Source: CAIPAT01 sp037144075
GTDB lineage: Bacteria; Verrucomicrobiota; Lentisphaeria; Victivallales; Victivallaceae
Length of the DNA: 20,108 nt
Assembly: GCA_037144075.1 (NCBI GenBank)
Contig: JBAWXM010000056.1
Location: 1-20,108 of the forward strand
Direction of reading: 5' to 3'
Position numbers and translations under genes: made by a program. The number at the start of each line of letters is the position of its first letter. The stretch's first letter is position 1. Shown piece by piece: positions 8,464 to 14,834 of the stretch. The notes below the pieces were generated by a model. That model ran no database searches and was not told the DNA's origin. It worked only from the letters and a program-made list of their open reading frames with translations.

Positions 8464-8590
8464 TATCTTCTTTCATCCAGACTTTACTGTCGGTTACGGA
8501 ATTACACCGTATCTGTTCTGTTCTACGGAACTCGCGGACTGTACCGCCGGTCAGGAATTTTCCTTACGGAATCACCTTGCCCTGAAGATA
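8464..8590 (-). promoter_or_regulatory. FMN riboswitch (RFN element) controlling the ribBA operon
   Basis: Read on the minus strand, the hallmark RFN blocks are present in order: a closing stem TATCTTC (8590-8584) with GAAGATA (8470-8464); AGGGCAAGGTGATTCC at the 5' side; CCTGACCGGCGGTACAGTCCG; then TGTAATTCCGTAACCGACAGTAAAGTC, and GGATGAAAGA before the closing strand. FMN-bound aptamers of this class repress riboflavin genes. The downstream intrinsic terminator gives the output. The aptamer 5' strand TTCAGGGC (8586-8579) is exactly complementary to the terminator 5' arm GCCCTGAA (8423-8416), giving a ready antiterminator when P1 is open. Confidence 0.95.
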
Positions 8591-8596
8591 TTTACA

Positions 8597-8615
8597 TGCC
8601 GGAACAATTCCGGCA
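8597..8615 (-). terminator. Hairpin after the ABC ATPase gene, weak terminator candidate
   Basis: A perfect 8-base-pair stem TGCCGGAA/TTCCGGCA with a 3-base loop lies between the ABC ATPase stop (8651) and the FMN riboswitch. It is not followed by a clear T-run, so it may be a partial terminator or simply a hairpin at the 5' edge of the riboswitch leader. Confidence 0.4.
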
Positions 8616-8650
8616 CGCGCTTTCAAACAACTCCCGGCCACGCCGGAATA

Positions 8651-9748
8651 TTAAATTATCAGTTTTTCGCTTTCCTTGTCAAACAAGTGCGCTTTCGGCA
8701 TAAATATCGGCAGCTCAACCTTATCTCCAACCTTAAGTATCTTGTGTGCATCGACCCTGGCAATAAAACTGTTAGCGCCGGTATTAAGGTAAAGATAAGT
8801 CTCTGAACCCATCGGTTCGATGACTTCCACTTCAGCCTTGATCCGCGGATAATCGCCGTTGCCGGTTTTTTCCCAGCAGATGTCCTCCGGACGGATACCG
8901 AATACCACCTTGCGGTTGATATAGGGGCTGACCGTGCTTTTCCAGGAGTCGGCAAGCGGCAGTTCAAAAGCATCTTCCTTAAAATAAAGCCTGCCTTCTC
9001 TTCCCTGAACTTCGCCGCTGAAGAAATTCATCGGCGGGGTGCCGATAAATCCGGCGACAAACAAATTCGCCGGTCTGTCATAAAGATTAATCGGACTGTC
9101 AACCTGGTGAATAATGCCGTCTTTCATCACGCAGATGCGGTCTCCCATCGTCATGGCTTCCACCTGGTCATGGGTGACGTAAATCATCGTGGTTTCCAGC
9201 TGAGTATGCAATTTGCTGATCTCGGCGCGCATCTGGACGCGCATTTTGGCGTCAAGATTGGACAGCGGTTCGTCGAACAGGAACGCTTCCGGTTTGCGGA
9301 CAATCGCGCGGCCCACGGCAACGCGCTGGCGCTGTCCGCCGGACAGCGCTTTCGGACGCCGGTCCAGGTAATCTTCAATGCTGAGTATTCTGGCGGCTTC
9401 TTTCACGCGTTTATCAATGTCCGCTTTTTTGAATTTGCGGAGTTTCAGTCCGAAAGCCATATTTTCATAAACCGTCATGTGCGGATAAAGCGCATAGTTC
9501 TGGAATACCATCGCAATGTCGCGGTCTTTGGGCGGAACATCATTGATGAGCCGTTCGCCGATGCGGATTTCACCTTCGGAAATTTCCTCCAGTCCGGCGA
9601 TCATGCGCAAAGTGGTGGATTTGCCGCAGCCGGAAGGCCCGACCAGCACCATGAATTCGCGGTCTTTGATATCCAGATCGATATTCTTGACCGCCTTCAC
9701 ATTGCCGGGGTAAATTTTCGCCACCCCTCTGAGGGTTACTTCCGCCAT
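8651..9748 (-). CDS. MsmX/UgpC-type sugar ABC transporter ATPase (365 aa)
   Basis: The ATP-hydrolysing subunit of carbohydrate ABC importers. It shows Walker A GPSGCGKST (37-45), the Q-loop VFQNYALYPHMT, signature LSGGQRQRVAVGRA (135-148), Walker B FLFDEPLSNLDAK (156-168), H-loop YVTHDQ (about 193), and a C-terminal OB/TOBE regulatory region (about 235-365) typical of MalK/UgpC/MsmX. The ATG at 9748 is chosen because AAGGAG lies six bases upstream; an in-frame TTG two codons earlier overlaps that spacing. No permease or binding-protein genes are adjacent, which suggests a shared ATPase serving several sugar importers, as MsmX does in Bacillus (inference). Confidence 0.92.
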   Translation of the reverse strand: MAEVTLRGVAKIYPGNVKAVKNIDLDIKDREFMVLVGPSGCGKSTTLRMIAGLEEISEGEIRIGERLINDVPPKDRDIAMVFQNYALYPHMTVYENMAFGLKLRKFKKADIDKRVKEAARILSIEDYLDRRPKALSGGQRQRVAVGRAIVRKPEAFLFDEPLSNLDAKMRVQMRAEISKLHTQLETTMIYVTHDQVEAMTMGDRICVMKDGIIHQVDSPINLYDRPANLFVAGFIGTPPMNFFSGEVQGREGRLYFKEDAFELPLADSWKSTVSPYINRKVVFGIRPEDICWEKTGNGDYPRIKAEVEVIEPMGSETYLYLNTGANSFIARVDAHKILKVGDKVELPIFMPKAHLFDKESEKLII

Positions 9749-9820
9749 ACACAACTCCTTTATAGCTCAATACATCCCAAATTAACAACGTCCCGCTGAA
9801 AACGTCCTGATAATATACTG

Positions 9821-9919
9821 TAAAAACGGTAAAAGTCCACACTTTAACCGAAAAATACCCAAACTCGGCGCATTTCCGCATGAAATCTATGTATATAAAT
9901 TTCATTTTTACGGTTTTAA
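9821..9919. repeat. Three copies of an ACCGTAAAA-like motif in a divergent intergenic region
   Basis: TAAAAACGGTAAAAG (9821-9835), TTTAACCGAAAAATA (9843-9857) and the inverse of TTAAAACCGTAAAAA (9905-9919) are related 15-base words between the divergent ABC ATPase and flavoprotein genes. They may be operator sites; the AT-rich background makes this weak. Confidence 0.3.
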
Positions 9920-9946
9920 CGTTATATTCATTAATAATAGCCTTTC

Positions 9947-9975
9947 TTGCGGCATTTTATGAGCAGCTTTATTAT
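9947..9975 (+). promoter_or_regulatory. Sigma70-type promoter for the flavoprotein-hemW pair
   Basis: TTGCGG (9947-9952), a 17-base spacer and TATTAT (9970-9975) lie about 43 bases before the ATG at 10018. An alternative -10, TATGAA, lies at 9975-9980. Confidence 0.5.
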
Positions 9976-10017
9976 ATGAATTATACATCGATATATTGAA
10001 ACAGGAGGAAAGTTATT

Positions 10018-10602
10018 ATGAGTAAAAAGATTTTAATAATCGGCGGCAGCCCGCGCAAAAATGGAAACACCGCAACAATCGCCGGATGGGTGGCTGAAGG
10101 CGCGGAATCCGAAAGCGCGTCTGTAAAGATTGTGGATGCCGCCCGCTTGAAATATAAAACTGCCGGTTGCTGCTCCTGCTACGGATGCCAGGTCTCGCAG
10201 CAGTTCCGCTGCGTTATTCTGGATGAAGCGACGGATGTTGTCGCATCATTTACAGATTACGACGTAGTGGTTTTTGCATCTCCGGTTTACTTTTTCGGGC
10301 TGTCCGCGCAGATAAAAATGGTTATTGACAGAATGTTTTCACTGTTTAAATTCAGTAATGGCAAAACGATCCACAATCTCAAGAAAGTGAACTTCGCCCT
10401 TATTGCCACTTGCGGCGGCGATCTGGATGACAGCGGAGTTAAGCTGGTAGACGAAACCATTAAAGAGATAGTCCATTTTATTGGAAAGACTCACAAGAGC
10501 CTGCTCATTCCGTCGCTGCCGCCAACCCCTGAGGCAACCGCCAGGAAAGAGGATGTGAAAATAAAGGCTGTGGATTTCGGTAAAAAGCTGGCAAAATGGT
10601 GA
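10018..10602 (+). CDS. Iron-sulfur flavoprotein / NAD(P)H-dependent FMN reductase family (194 aa)
   Basis: A flavodoxin-fold protein of the FMN-reductase superfamily. The phosphate-binding loop GGSPRKNGNT (9-18) starts the fold. A cysteine cluster at Cys51, Cys54, Cys57 and Cys65 (CX2CX2CX7C, with an extra Cys52) matches the compact motif of Isf-type iron-sulfur flavoproteins, which can hold a 4Fe-4S cluster near FMN and move electrons. The segment VVFASPVYFFGLSAQIKMVIDRM (in the 90s to 110s) is the typical flavin-contact and dimer region. A strong AGGAGG ribosome binding site precedes the ATG. It lies 35 bases before hemW on the same strand. Physiological partner unknown. Confidence 0.85.
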   Translation: MSKKILIIGGSPRKNGNTATIAGWVAEGAESESASVKIVDAARLKYKTAGCCSCYGCQVSQQFRCVILDEATDVVASFTDYDVVVFASPVYFFGLSAQIKMVIDRMFSLFKFSNGKTIHNLKKVNFALIATCGGDLDDSGVKLVDETIKEIVHFIGKTHKSLLIPSLPPTPEATARKEDVKIKAVDFGKKLAKW

Positions 10603-10637
10603 TTGCGGAGAACTTTTGAAAGAGCAGGGGGGCGGAA

Positions 10638-11759
10638 ATGGTTTTCGAGAATGTTTACATCCATATTCCTTTTTGCAGCAGAAAATGTGATTACTGCAGC
10701 TTTTTTTCTGTGCCAAATCCGGGCAAAAGCCTGGTGGATGCATATTTAAACCGTCTCGAAGAAGACCTTGCAGACGCTAATCTCTCAATTCCGGTAAAAA
10801 CCATTTACCTGGGCGGCGGAACCCCGTCGCTGTTATCCTGTACACAGCTTGAACGGTTTTATGCGATGATCAGAAAGTATGTTCCGCTACTGCCTTCAGC
10901 TGAAATATCCATGGAATGCAATCCGGAGACTTTGTCCCCGGAAAAAGGCGACATCATCCTGGATTTCGTCAATCGGTTGAGTATTGGAGTACAGTCCTTC
11001 AATCACAAACTGCGCACTAAACTCGGCAGGCAGTCGAAGGACTCTGAAATTGAAACCGCATTAAGCAGTTTAAGAGGCCGACGGATAAAAGAATTTAATA
11101 TTGACCTGATTTACGGGATTCCCGGCCAGTCGCTGAAAGAATGGGAACAGGACCTGGAGATTGCGGCGGCACACGATATCTCCCACATCTCCTGCTATTG
11201 CCTTACCATTGAAGAAGGCACTGCACTGGCTACGGCATTTAATGGAGAAGACCTGGTTGATGATGAAACGGCGGCTGAAATGTGGAGCCTGACAGGCGCG
11301 TTTCTGGAATCCAGGAATATTCGCCGCTACGAAATATCAAACTACGCCAGGGCGGGAGCGGAATGCGCCCATAATATAAATGTCTGGTACGGACAGCCTT
11401 ATCTCGGCCTGGGGCCGGCATCGGCATCATTTGACGGCAGAGACCGCTGGACGCAGCCGTCCTCGCTGGAAAAATGGCTGGACGGACAAGCGCCGGAAAT
11501 GGATATTATAGACCCTGAATACCGCATGGCGGAAATCTTTATCATCGGACTCAGAACTGTTGAAGGCTGGAATAATAACCGCTGGAAAGATGTGTATATG
11601 CAGAAAACAATGTATGTTGACTGGAGCACGATGCTGGAGCGGGCGGTCAGTGTAAAGAAACTTCATCCCGACTTGATGGAGGTTGCTGAAGACAGCATCC
11701 GCCTGACAGAAAAAGGCCTCTTATTCTGGAACACCGCCGCCGAAGCCTGGCTGGGCTGA
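10638..11759 (+). CDS. hemW: HemW-like radical SAM protein (373 aa)
   Basis: A radical SAM protein of the coproporphyrinogen III oxidase-like family. The cluster motif is Cys13-x3-Cys17-x2-Cys20 followed by Ser-Phe, the HemW form; HemN has a further cysteine there. YLGGGTPSLL (about 56-65), the SIGVQSFN segment, and DLIYGIPGQSLKEWEQDL are conserved, and the C-terminal HemN_C region follows. HemW is regarded as a heme chaperone rather than a true oxidase. It is encoded directly after an iron-sulfur flavoprotein-like gene, which may supply electrons (inference), and ends 7 bases from the convergent hsp33 gene. Confidence 0.88.
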   Translation: MVFENVYIHIPFCSRKCDYCSFFSVPNPGKSLVDAYLNRLEEDLADANLSIPVKTIYLGGGTPSLLSCTQLERFYAMIRKYVPLLPSAEISMECNPETLSPEKGDIILDFVNRLSIGVQSFNHKLRTKLGRQSKDSEIETALSSLRGRRIKEFNIDLIYGIPGQSLKEWEQDLEIAAAHDISHISCYCLTIEEGTALATAFNGEDLVDDETAAEMWSLTGAFLESRNIRRYEISNYARAGAECAHNINVWYGQPYLGLGPASASFDGRDRWTQPSSLEKWLDGQAPEMDIIDPEYRMAEIFIIGLRTVEGWNNNRWKDVYMQKTMYVDWSTMLERAVSVKKLHPDLMEVAEDSIRLTEKGLLFWNTAAEAWLG

Positions 11760-11766
11760 TTCTACA

Positions 11767-12657
11767 TTAGAACGAAAAGTCTTTTCTTGAAAAACGGTAC
11801 TCCTTGCGGCAGAAGTTGCACATAATAGCAGGGTTTGCGTTTTCTAAAAACAGTCCGACCAGCTCATTTTTGTCCAGAACCGACATGGCCATCTTCATCT
11901 TTTCAAAAGAACAGTTGCACCTGAATCCCGGACTGTTGCCGTAGTCGTAGGAAAGCAGATTTTTATCCGCGAACATTTCGCTCCCGCCGCCGGCGGCCGC
12001 CGCCAGCGCCCATAATTTCTTCTCGGAAGGCATGCGTTCCAGCAGAAGATTGGCAAATTCCGGCTGACAGATATTTTTACGGTATTTCTCAAACTCGGCC
12101 AGGTTGCAGTCCGGCATAGCCTGAATCATAAATCCGCCTGCTATTTTAACCGGATTCTGCGGGTCAGCATTGAATTCAACCGCTGTGTTGAACTCGGTTT
12201 CAAGCTGGTCGCTGACGGAAAAGAAAAAGCCGGCGTCTGCAACCGCATCGCTGAAGGCGGTACGCGTTTTACCGGAATTCAGGATTTTACCGGCTTCTGA
12301 TTTGATGATGGAGATAAAACCGTCTTTTTCCCCGTATATTTCCTGTTCGGAGGCTATCTTATTCATCAGATGCGGCTCTTTGATAATCCCGCGAATATCA
12401 CAATCGGCATTGACGTCCACGATAATAGAAGATATCCTGCCTGGATAGTCCCAGCGGAGCGAGTATTTTTCGCCTTTATTCAGCAATGCGGAAACCAGTG
12501 CTCCGACCGTCAGCGCTCCGGCAAAAATATCCGCGGCAACCGGATCCGTGTCATGGATGGTAATTCCCCTGGAAACGGTGCCGGTTGTTTCCGCAAACAC
12601 AAACCGGGCGTTGATACTCCGGAAAATACCGCGGATAAGATAGTCGGAATGAATCAT
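11767..12657 (-). CDS. hslO: Hsp33 redox-regulated chaperone (296 aa)
   Basis: Hsp33 is a cytosolic holdase activated by oxidation of a zinc-binding cysteine cluster. The C-terminal cluster is present as Cys247-x-Cys249 and Cys280-x2-Cys283, with the family's roughly 30-residue spacing. The N-terminal core (about 1-230) contains AADIFAGALTVGALVSALLNKGEKYSLRWDYPGRISSIIVDVN, comparable to the Hsp33 substrate-binding domain, though it has diverged from the E. coli form. An internal ILNSGKTRTAFSDAV segment lies where most family members carry a glycine-rich loop. Last gene of the dapL-nfu-hsp33 unit, behind a hairpin with a T-run that may reduce read-through from nfu. Confidence 0.85.
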   Translation of the reverse strand: MIHSDYLIRGIFRSINARFVFAETTGTVSRGITIHDTDPVAADIFAGALTVGALVSALLNKGEKYSLRWDYPGRISSIIVDVNADCDIRGIIKEPHLMNKIASEQEIYGEKDGFISIIKSEAGKILNSGKTRTAFSDAVADAGFFFSVSDQLETEFNTAVEFNADPQNPVKIAGGFMIQAMPDCNLAEFEKYRKNICQPEFANLLLERMPSEKKLWALAAAAGGGSEMFADKNLLSYDYGNSPGFRCNCSFEKMKMAMSVLDKNELVGLFLENANPAIMCNFCRKEYRFSRKDFSF

Positions 12658-12667
12658 TTTAATCTCT

Positions 12668-12698
12668 TGAAAAAGTATGGCGGCATTATCGCCGCCAT
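12668..12698 (-). terminator. Hairpin with T-run between nfu and hsp33
   Basis: On the minus strand, ATGGCGGC (12698-12691) pairs perfectly with GCCGCCAT (12684-12677) over a 6-base loop, followed by ACTTTTTC. It looks like an intrinsic terminator or attenuator. It lies only about 20 bases before the hsp33 ATG, so it may lower hsp33 expression or end the dapL-nfu transcript. Confidence 0.7.
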
Positions 12699-12708
12699 CG
12701 AATTCTGT

Positions 12709-12939
12709 TTACTGTACTCTTTCAATAACGATTTCAGGATCAATTTCTTCCCGGAGCAGACGTTCAAGACCGTCTTTTATCGTCATTGTGGCATGCGGAC
12801 ACATGCCGCAGGCGCCGCGCAGACGGACCTGAGCGGTTTTACCGGTTACATCAACGATTTCAAGATCTCCGCCGTCAGCCTGGAGGTGGACTCTCAATTC
12901 ATTCAAACGGCTTCTGATTTTGTCGTGGAGTTCAGACAT
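12709..12939 (-). CDS. Nfu-type Fe-S cluster scaffold/carrier (76 aa)
   Basis: A single NifU C-terminal (Nfu) domain. The cluster-binding pair Cys44-x2-Cys47 lies in RGACGMCPHATMT, after the family segment HLQADGGDLEIVD. Such small proteins form dimers that bind a 4Fe-4S cluster and pass it to apo-proteins in the cytosol. The AAGGAG ribosome binding site is good. It lies 49 bases after dapL and 51 bases before hsp33, and is probably co-transcribed with dapL. It lacks the A-type N-terminal domain of E. coli NfuA, which is normal for stand-alone Nfu proteins. Confidence 0.92.
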   Translation of the reverse strand: MSELHDKIRSRLNELRVHLQADGGDLEIVDVTGKTAQVRLRGACGMCPHATMTIKDGLERLLREEIDPEIVIERVQ

Positions 12940-12988
12940 TTTTAATCTCCTTAAAGTTTATTAACCATTTTAAAGACTCAAAACCACA

Positions 12989-14227
12989 TTACCATACGAA
13001 TTTTGATCCGCTCAGTCTTCTGCCGAATTCTGAAAGGACTTCGTTTTCTTCACTGATACCGCCGCGGGCGACAAAGGTCGCGCTGAAACGGACGTAATTG
13101 CCGACATCATCCCAGGGAACACTGCTGATGAGCTTTTCCTTGATCAGCCACTGGCTGAAATCTTCGGCGGTCTCGAACTTTTCGCCGCTGTCAGTGCCTT
13201 TCGGCGCTTTCACATAGAGATAGAACGAACCTTCCGGAACTTTGGCCGGGAAGCCCAGTTTGCACAGGCTTTCGGTCATGCTTTTCAGGCGGCGCTCGTA
13301 CTTTTCACAGATTTTTGGCGTGATATCGGCCTGGTCTTTAAGTGCGCAGATGGCGGCCTTCTGAATAGCGGCGAACTGCCCGCTGTCGGCATTGTCCTTC
13401 ACAAAGGCGAAAGCCTTGACCGCCAGTTCGCTGCCGCAAACCCAGCTCAAACGCCAGCCGGTCATATTAAATCCCTTGGACATGCTGTGCAGCTCGACTG
13501 CGACGTCTTTGCCGCCGGGCAATGACAGGATGCTGAGCGGCTTGCCCTGGAAATTCAACGGCGCATAAGCCGCGTCGGAAACAATCAGAATGTTATTCTT
13601 CTTAGCAAAATCAATCGCTTTGGCAAAGAACTTTTCATCGGCGGAAGCGCCGGTGGGATTGTTCGGGTAGTTCAGGTAAAGCAACTTTGCCCGCTTGCGC
13701 TGGTCGGCTGTCAGCGACTCCAAATCAGGCAGAAACCTGTTTTCTTCGAGTAGCGGCAGATTGACCACTTCGCCGCCGAGATACTTGGTCCAGGTACCCA
13801 TTACCGGATAACCGGGAACGGTCATGATCGTAATGTCGCCGGGATTGATGAAACAAGTTGGGAGCAGCGCGAGAGCGGCCTTGCTGCCGATGGCATGCAT
13901 GACTTCCGTTTCCGGATTGACATCGGCATGATAAAGCTCTTTCATGTACTGCGCGACGGCCGCCTTGAACTCGTCAATGCCGTTATCGGCGTAAGTGCGG
14001 TTTTCCCACAACGCGGCTTCTTTGCAGAGCGCGGCAACTACTTCCGGGAACGCCATGTCGTCAGGTTCGCCGATACCCATGTCTATCAATTTAACGCCGG
14101 GATGGGCTTTCATGGCGGCGCGCTTCGCGCGCTTGATCTTCTCAAACTTGTAAATTTTAGTGTCCTTACCGAATGACGAACCGCCCAGCCGTTCAGCAAA
14201 ATTTGACTGCAAAAAACTTTCTTCCAT
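12989..14227 (-). CDS. dapL: LL-diaminopimelate aminotransferase DapL (412 aa)
   Basis: A PLP-dependent class I/II aminotransferase that converts tetrahydrodipicolinate directly to LL-diaminopimelate, bypassing the acyl-intermediate branch of lysine and peptidoglycan synthesis. Supporting motifs are GIGEPDDMAFPEV near residue 55, NRTYADNGIDEFKAA, GSKAALALLPTCFINPGD, YLNYPNNPTG, and the PLP lysine at about residue 251 in SMSKGFNMTGWRLSW. Length fits DapL. This route is typical of plants, Chlamydiae and some PVC bacteria. A GGAG lies eight bases before the ATG. The leader is about 240 bases long and highly structured. First gene of the dapL-nfu-hsp33 unit. Confidence 0.92.
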   Translation of the reverse strand: MEESFLQSNFAERLGGSSFGKDTKIYKFEKIKRAKRAAMKAHPGVKLIDMGIGEPDDMAFPEVVAALCKEAALWENRTYADNGIDEFKAAVAQYMKELYHADVNPETEVMHAIGSKAALALLPTCFINPGDITIMTVPGYPVMGTWTKYLGGEVVNLPLLEENRFLPDLESLTADQRKRAKLLYLNYPNNPTGASADEKFFAKAIDFAKKNNILIVSDAAYAPLNFQGKPLSILSLPGGKDVAVELHSMSKGFNMTGWRLSWVCGSELAVKAFAFVKDNADSGQFAAIQKAAICALKDQADITPKICEKYERRLKSMTESLCKLGFPAKVPEGSFYLYVKAPKGTDSGEKFETAEDFSQWLIKEKLISSVPWDDVGNYVRFSATFVARGGISEENEVLSEFGRRLSGSKFVW

Positions 14228-14260
14228 CGCCTTGCTCCGTTTATGCTTATTTAATTTACC

Positions 14261-14443
14261 CTCTGGAGCCGTTCAAAAACAACCTTACATCTTCGCATTT
14301 CTCCAGAGCGCCTTCGGGTTTGCCGGTTCGTTACATCCCTTGCAGGTATGCGCCTCTCCGGCAATTCCCGAAATCTTTTCGGGATCTTTCGCGAAACGTG
14401 TCAAGTTTATTTCTTAACAGCTCCTTAGCTTTTTTTCAAAAGC
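14261..14443 (-). ncRNA. Candidate structured leader RNA or repeat element upstream of dapL
   Basis: Perfect inverted pairs follow each other: CTCTGGAG (14261-14268) with CTCCAGAG (14301-14308); TTGCCGG (14320-14326) with CCGGCAA (14358-14364); an 8-base-pair stem TCCCGAAA/TTTTCGGGA-type hairpin (14366-14384); the 10-base palindrome TTTCGCGAAA (14387-14396); and GCTTTT/AAAAGC with a GAAA loop on the minus strand (14443-14428). The outer ends also resemble each other inversely (GGAGCCGTT at 14265 and GGAGCTGTT on the other strand near 14424). Candidates: a cis-regulatory RNA of dapL, or a MITE/REP-like insertion. No known riboswitch class was recognised. Confidence 0.45.
14285..14404 (-). CDS. 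Possible leader ORF in the dapL 5' region (39 codons, TTG start)
   Basis: A frame from TTG (14404) to TAA (14285) encodes a basic 39-residue peptide with a CKGC motif at residues 21-24 and NEPANPKALW after it. There is no ATG and the AAGGAG upstream is 16 bases away. It overlaps the structured element, and a second frame over the same DNA is also open. I list it as a weak possibility: a leader peptide, a gene remnant carried in a repeat, or chance. Confidence 0.15.
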   Translation of the reverse strand: MTRFAKDPEKISGIAGEAHTCKGCNEPANPKALWRNAKM

Positions 14444-14475
14444 AGGATATTGTATATGTTCTGCAAATAAAGTTA

Positions 14476-14484
14476 ATTATAGCA
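14476..14484 (-). promoter_or_regulatory. Extended -10 promoter for dapL
   Basis: On the minus strand, TGCTATAAT is a perfect extended -10 (TGnTATAAT). No clear -35 is seen, which extended -10 promoters can tolerate. Transcription would start near 14469 and give a dapL leader of about 240 bases containing the structured element. Confidence 0.55.
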
Positions 14485-14538
14485 TAAATTTGTAATTATT
14501 CACCTCTTTACAAATCAATTTTACAGGAAAAACGGCTT

Positions 14539-14820
14539 ATGAAAAAAATTATTGTCGATAAATATGAGTTTGAAGGGTATAGAATTCCGACCCAGTCGGC
14601 CAATATTCTCCTGATCAAAGCGAAACACGGGTTTCTCGGCTGCGGTTATTTCAGCATTGACACCGCCAATAGACTTCAGGAGACCGTTGCCATTGTCTCC
14701 GGCGTCCAAACCTACGATGACATGCTGAACGCGACTGTGGTCAATGTCAGCGCCGCCGCGGAAAAGAACGGAATCATCAAGGGCATGTCCGGACGCGACG
14801 CCCTGCTGAAAATGGCATAA
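14539..14820 (+). CDS. DUF1805 protein (93 aa)
   Basis: A small cytosolic alpha/beta protein matching the DUF1805 family pattern: an N-terminal strand, ANILLIKAKHGFLGCGYF (a buried glycine/cysteine turn), VAIVSGVQTYDDMLNATV, and an Ala/Gly-rich end with GMSGRDALLKM. Function unknown for the family. The length is normal. It has an AGGAAA ribosome binding site and lies 14 bases ahead of pdxB, so it is probably the first gene of a DUF1805-pdxB-thiI unit. Confidence 0.8.
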   Translation: MKKIIVDKYEFEGYRIPTQSANILLIKAKHGFLGCGYFSIDTANRLQETVAIVSGVQTYDDMLNATVVNVSAAAEKNGIIKGMSGRDALLKMA

Positions 14821-14834
14821 CCAGGAATAAAAAG

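Larger units (their letters stand above)
14228..14538. other. Intergenic region between divergent dapL and DUF1805 genes
   Basis: 311 bases without a supported gene. The left part (14261-14443) is densely structured and would be the dapL 5' leader. The right part (14444-14538) is AT-rich and holds an extended -10 promoter towards dapL. A promoter for the plus-strand DUF1805-pdxB-thiI genes must also lie here, but I see no convincing match. Confidence 0.7.

Noticed and set aside
9107..9799. 230-codon plus-strand ORF opposite the ABC ATPase gene
   Set aside because: Antisense shadow of a gene with complete Walker A, signature and Walker B motifs.
10638..11759. Calling this gene hemN (oxygen-independent coproporphyrinogen oxidase)
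   Set aside because: The cluster motif is CX3CX2C followed by Ser-Phe, without the extra Cys of HemN; length and sequence match HemW.
14261..14443. Lysine riboswitch upstream of dapL
   Set aside because: The position is tempting, but the conserved L-box core sequences could not be found in order on the minus strand.
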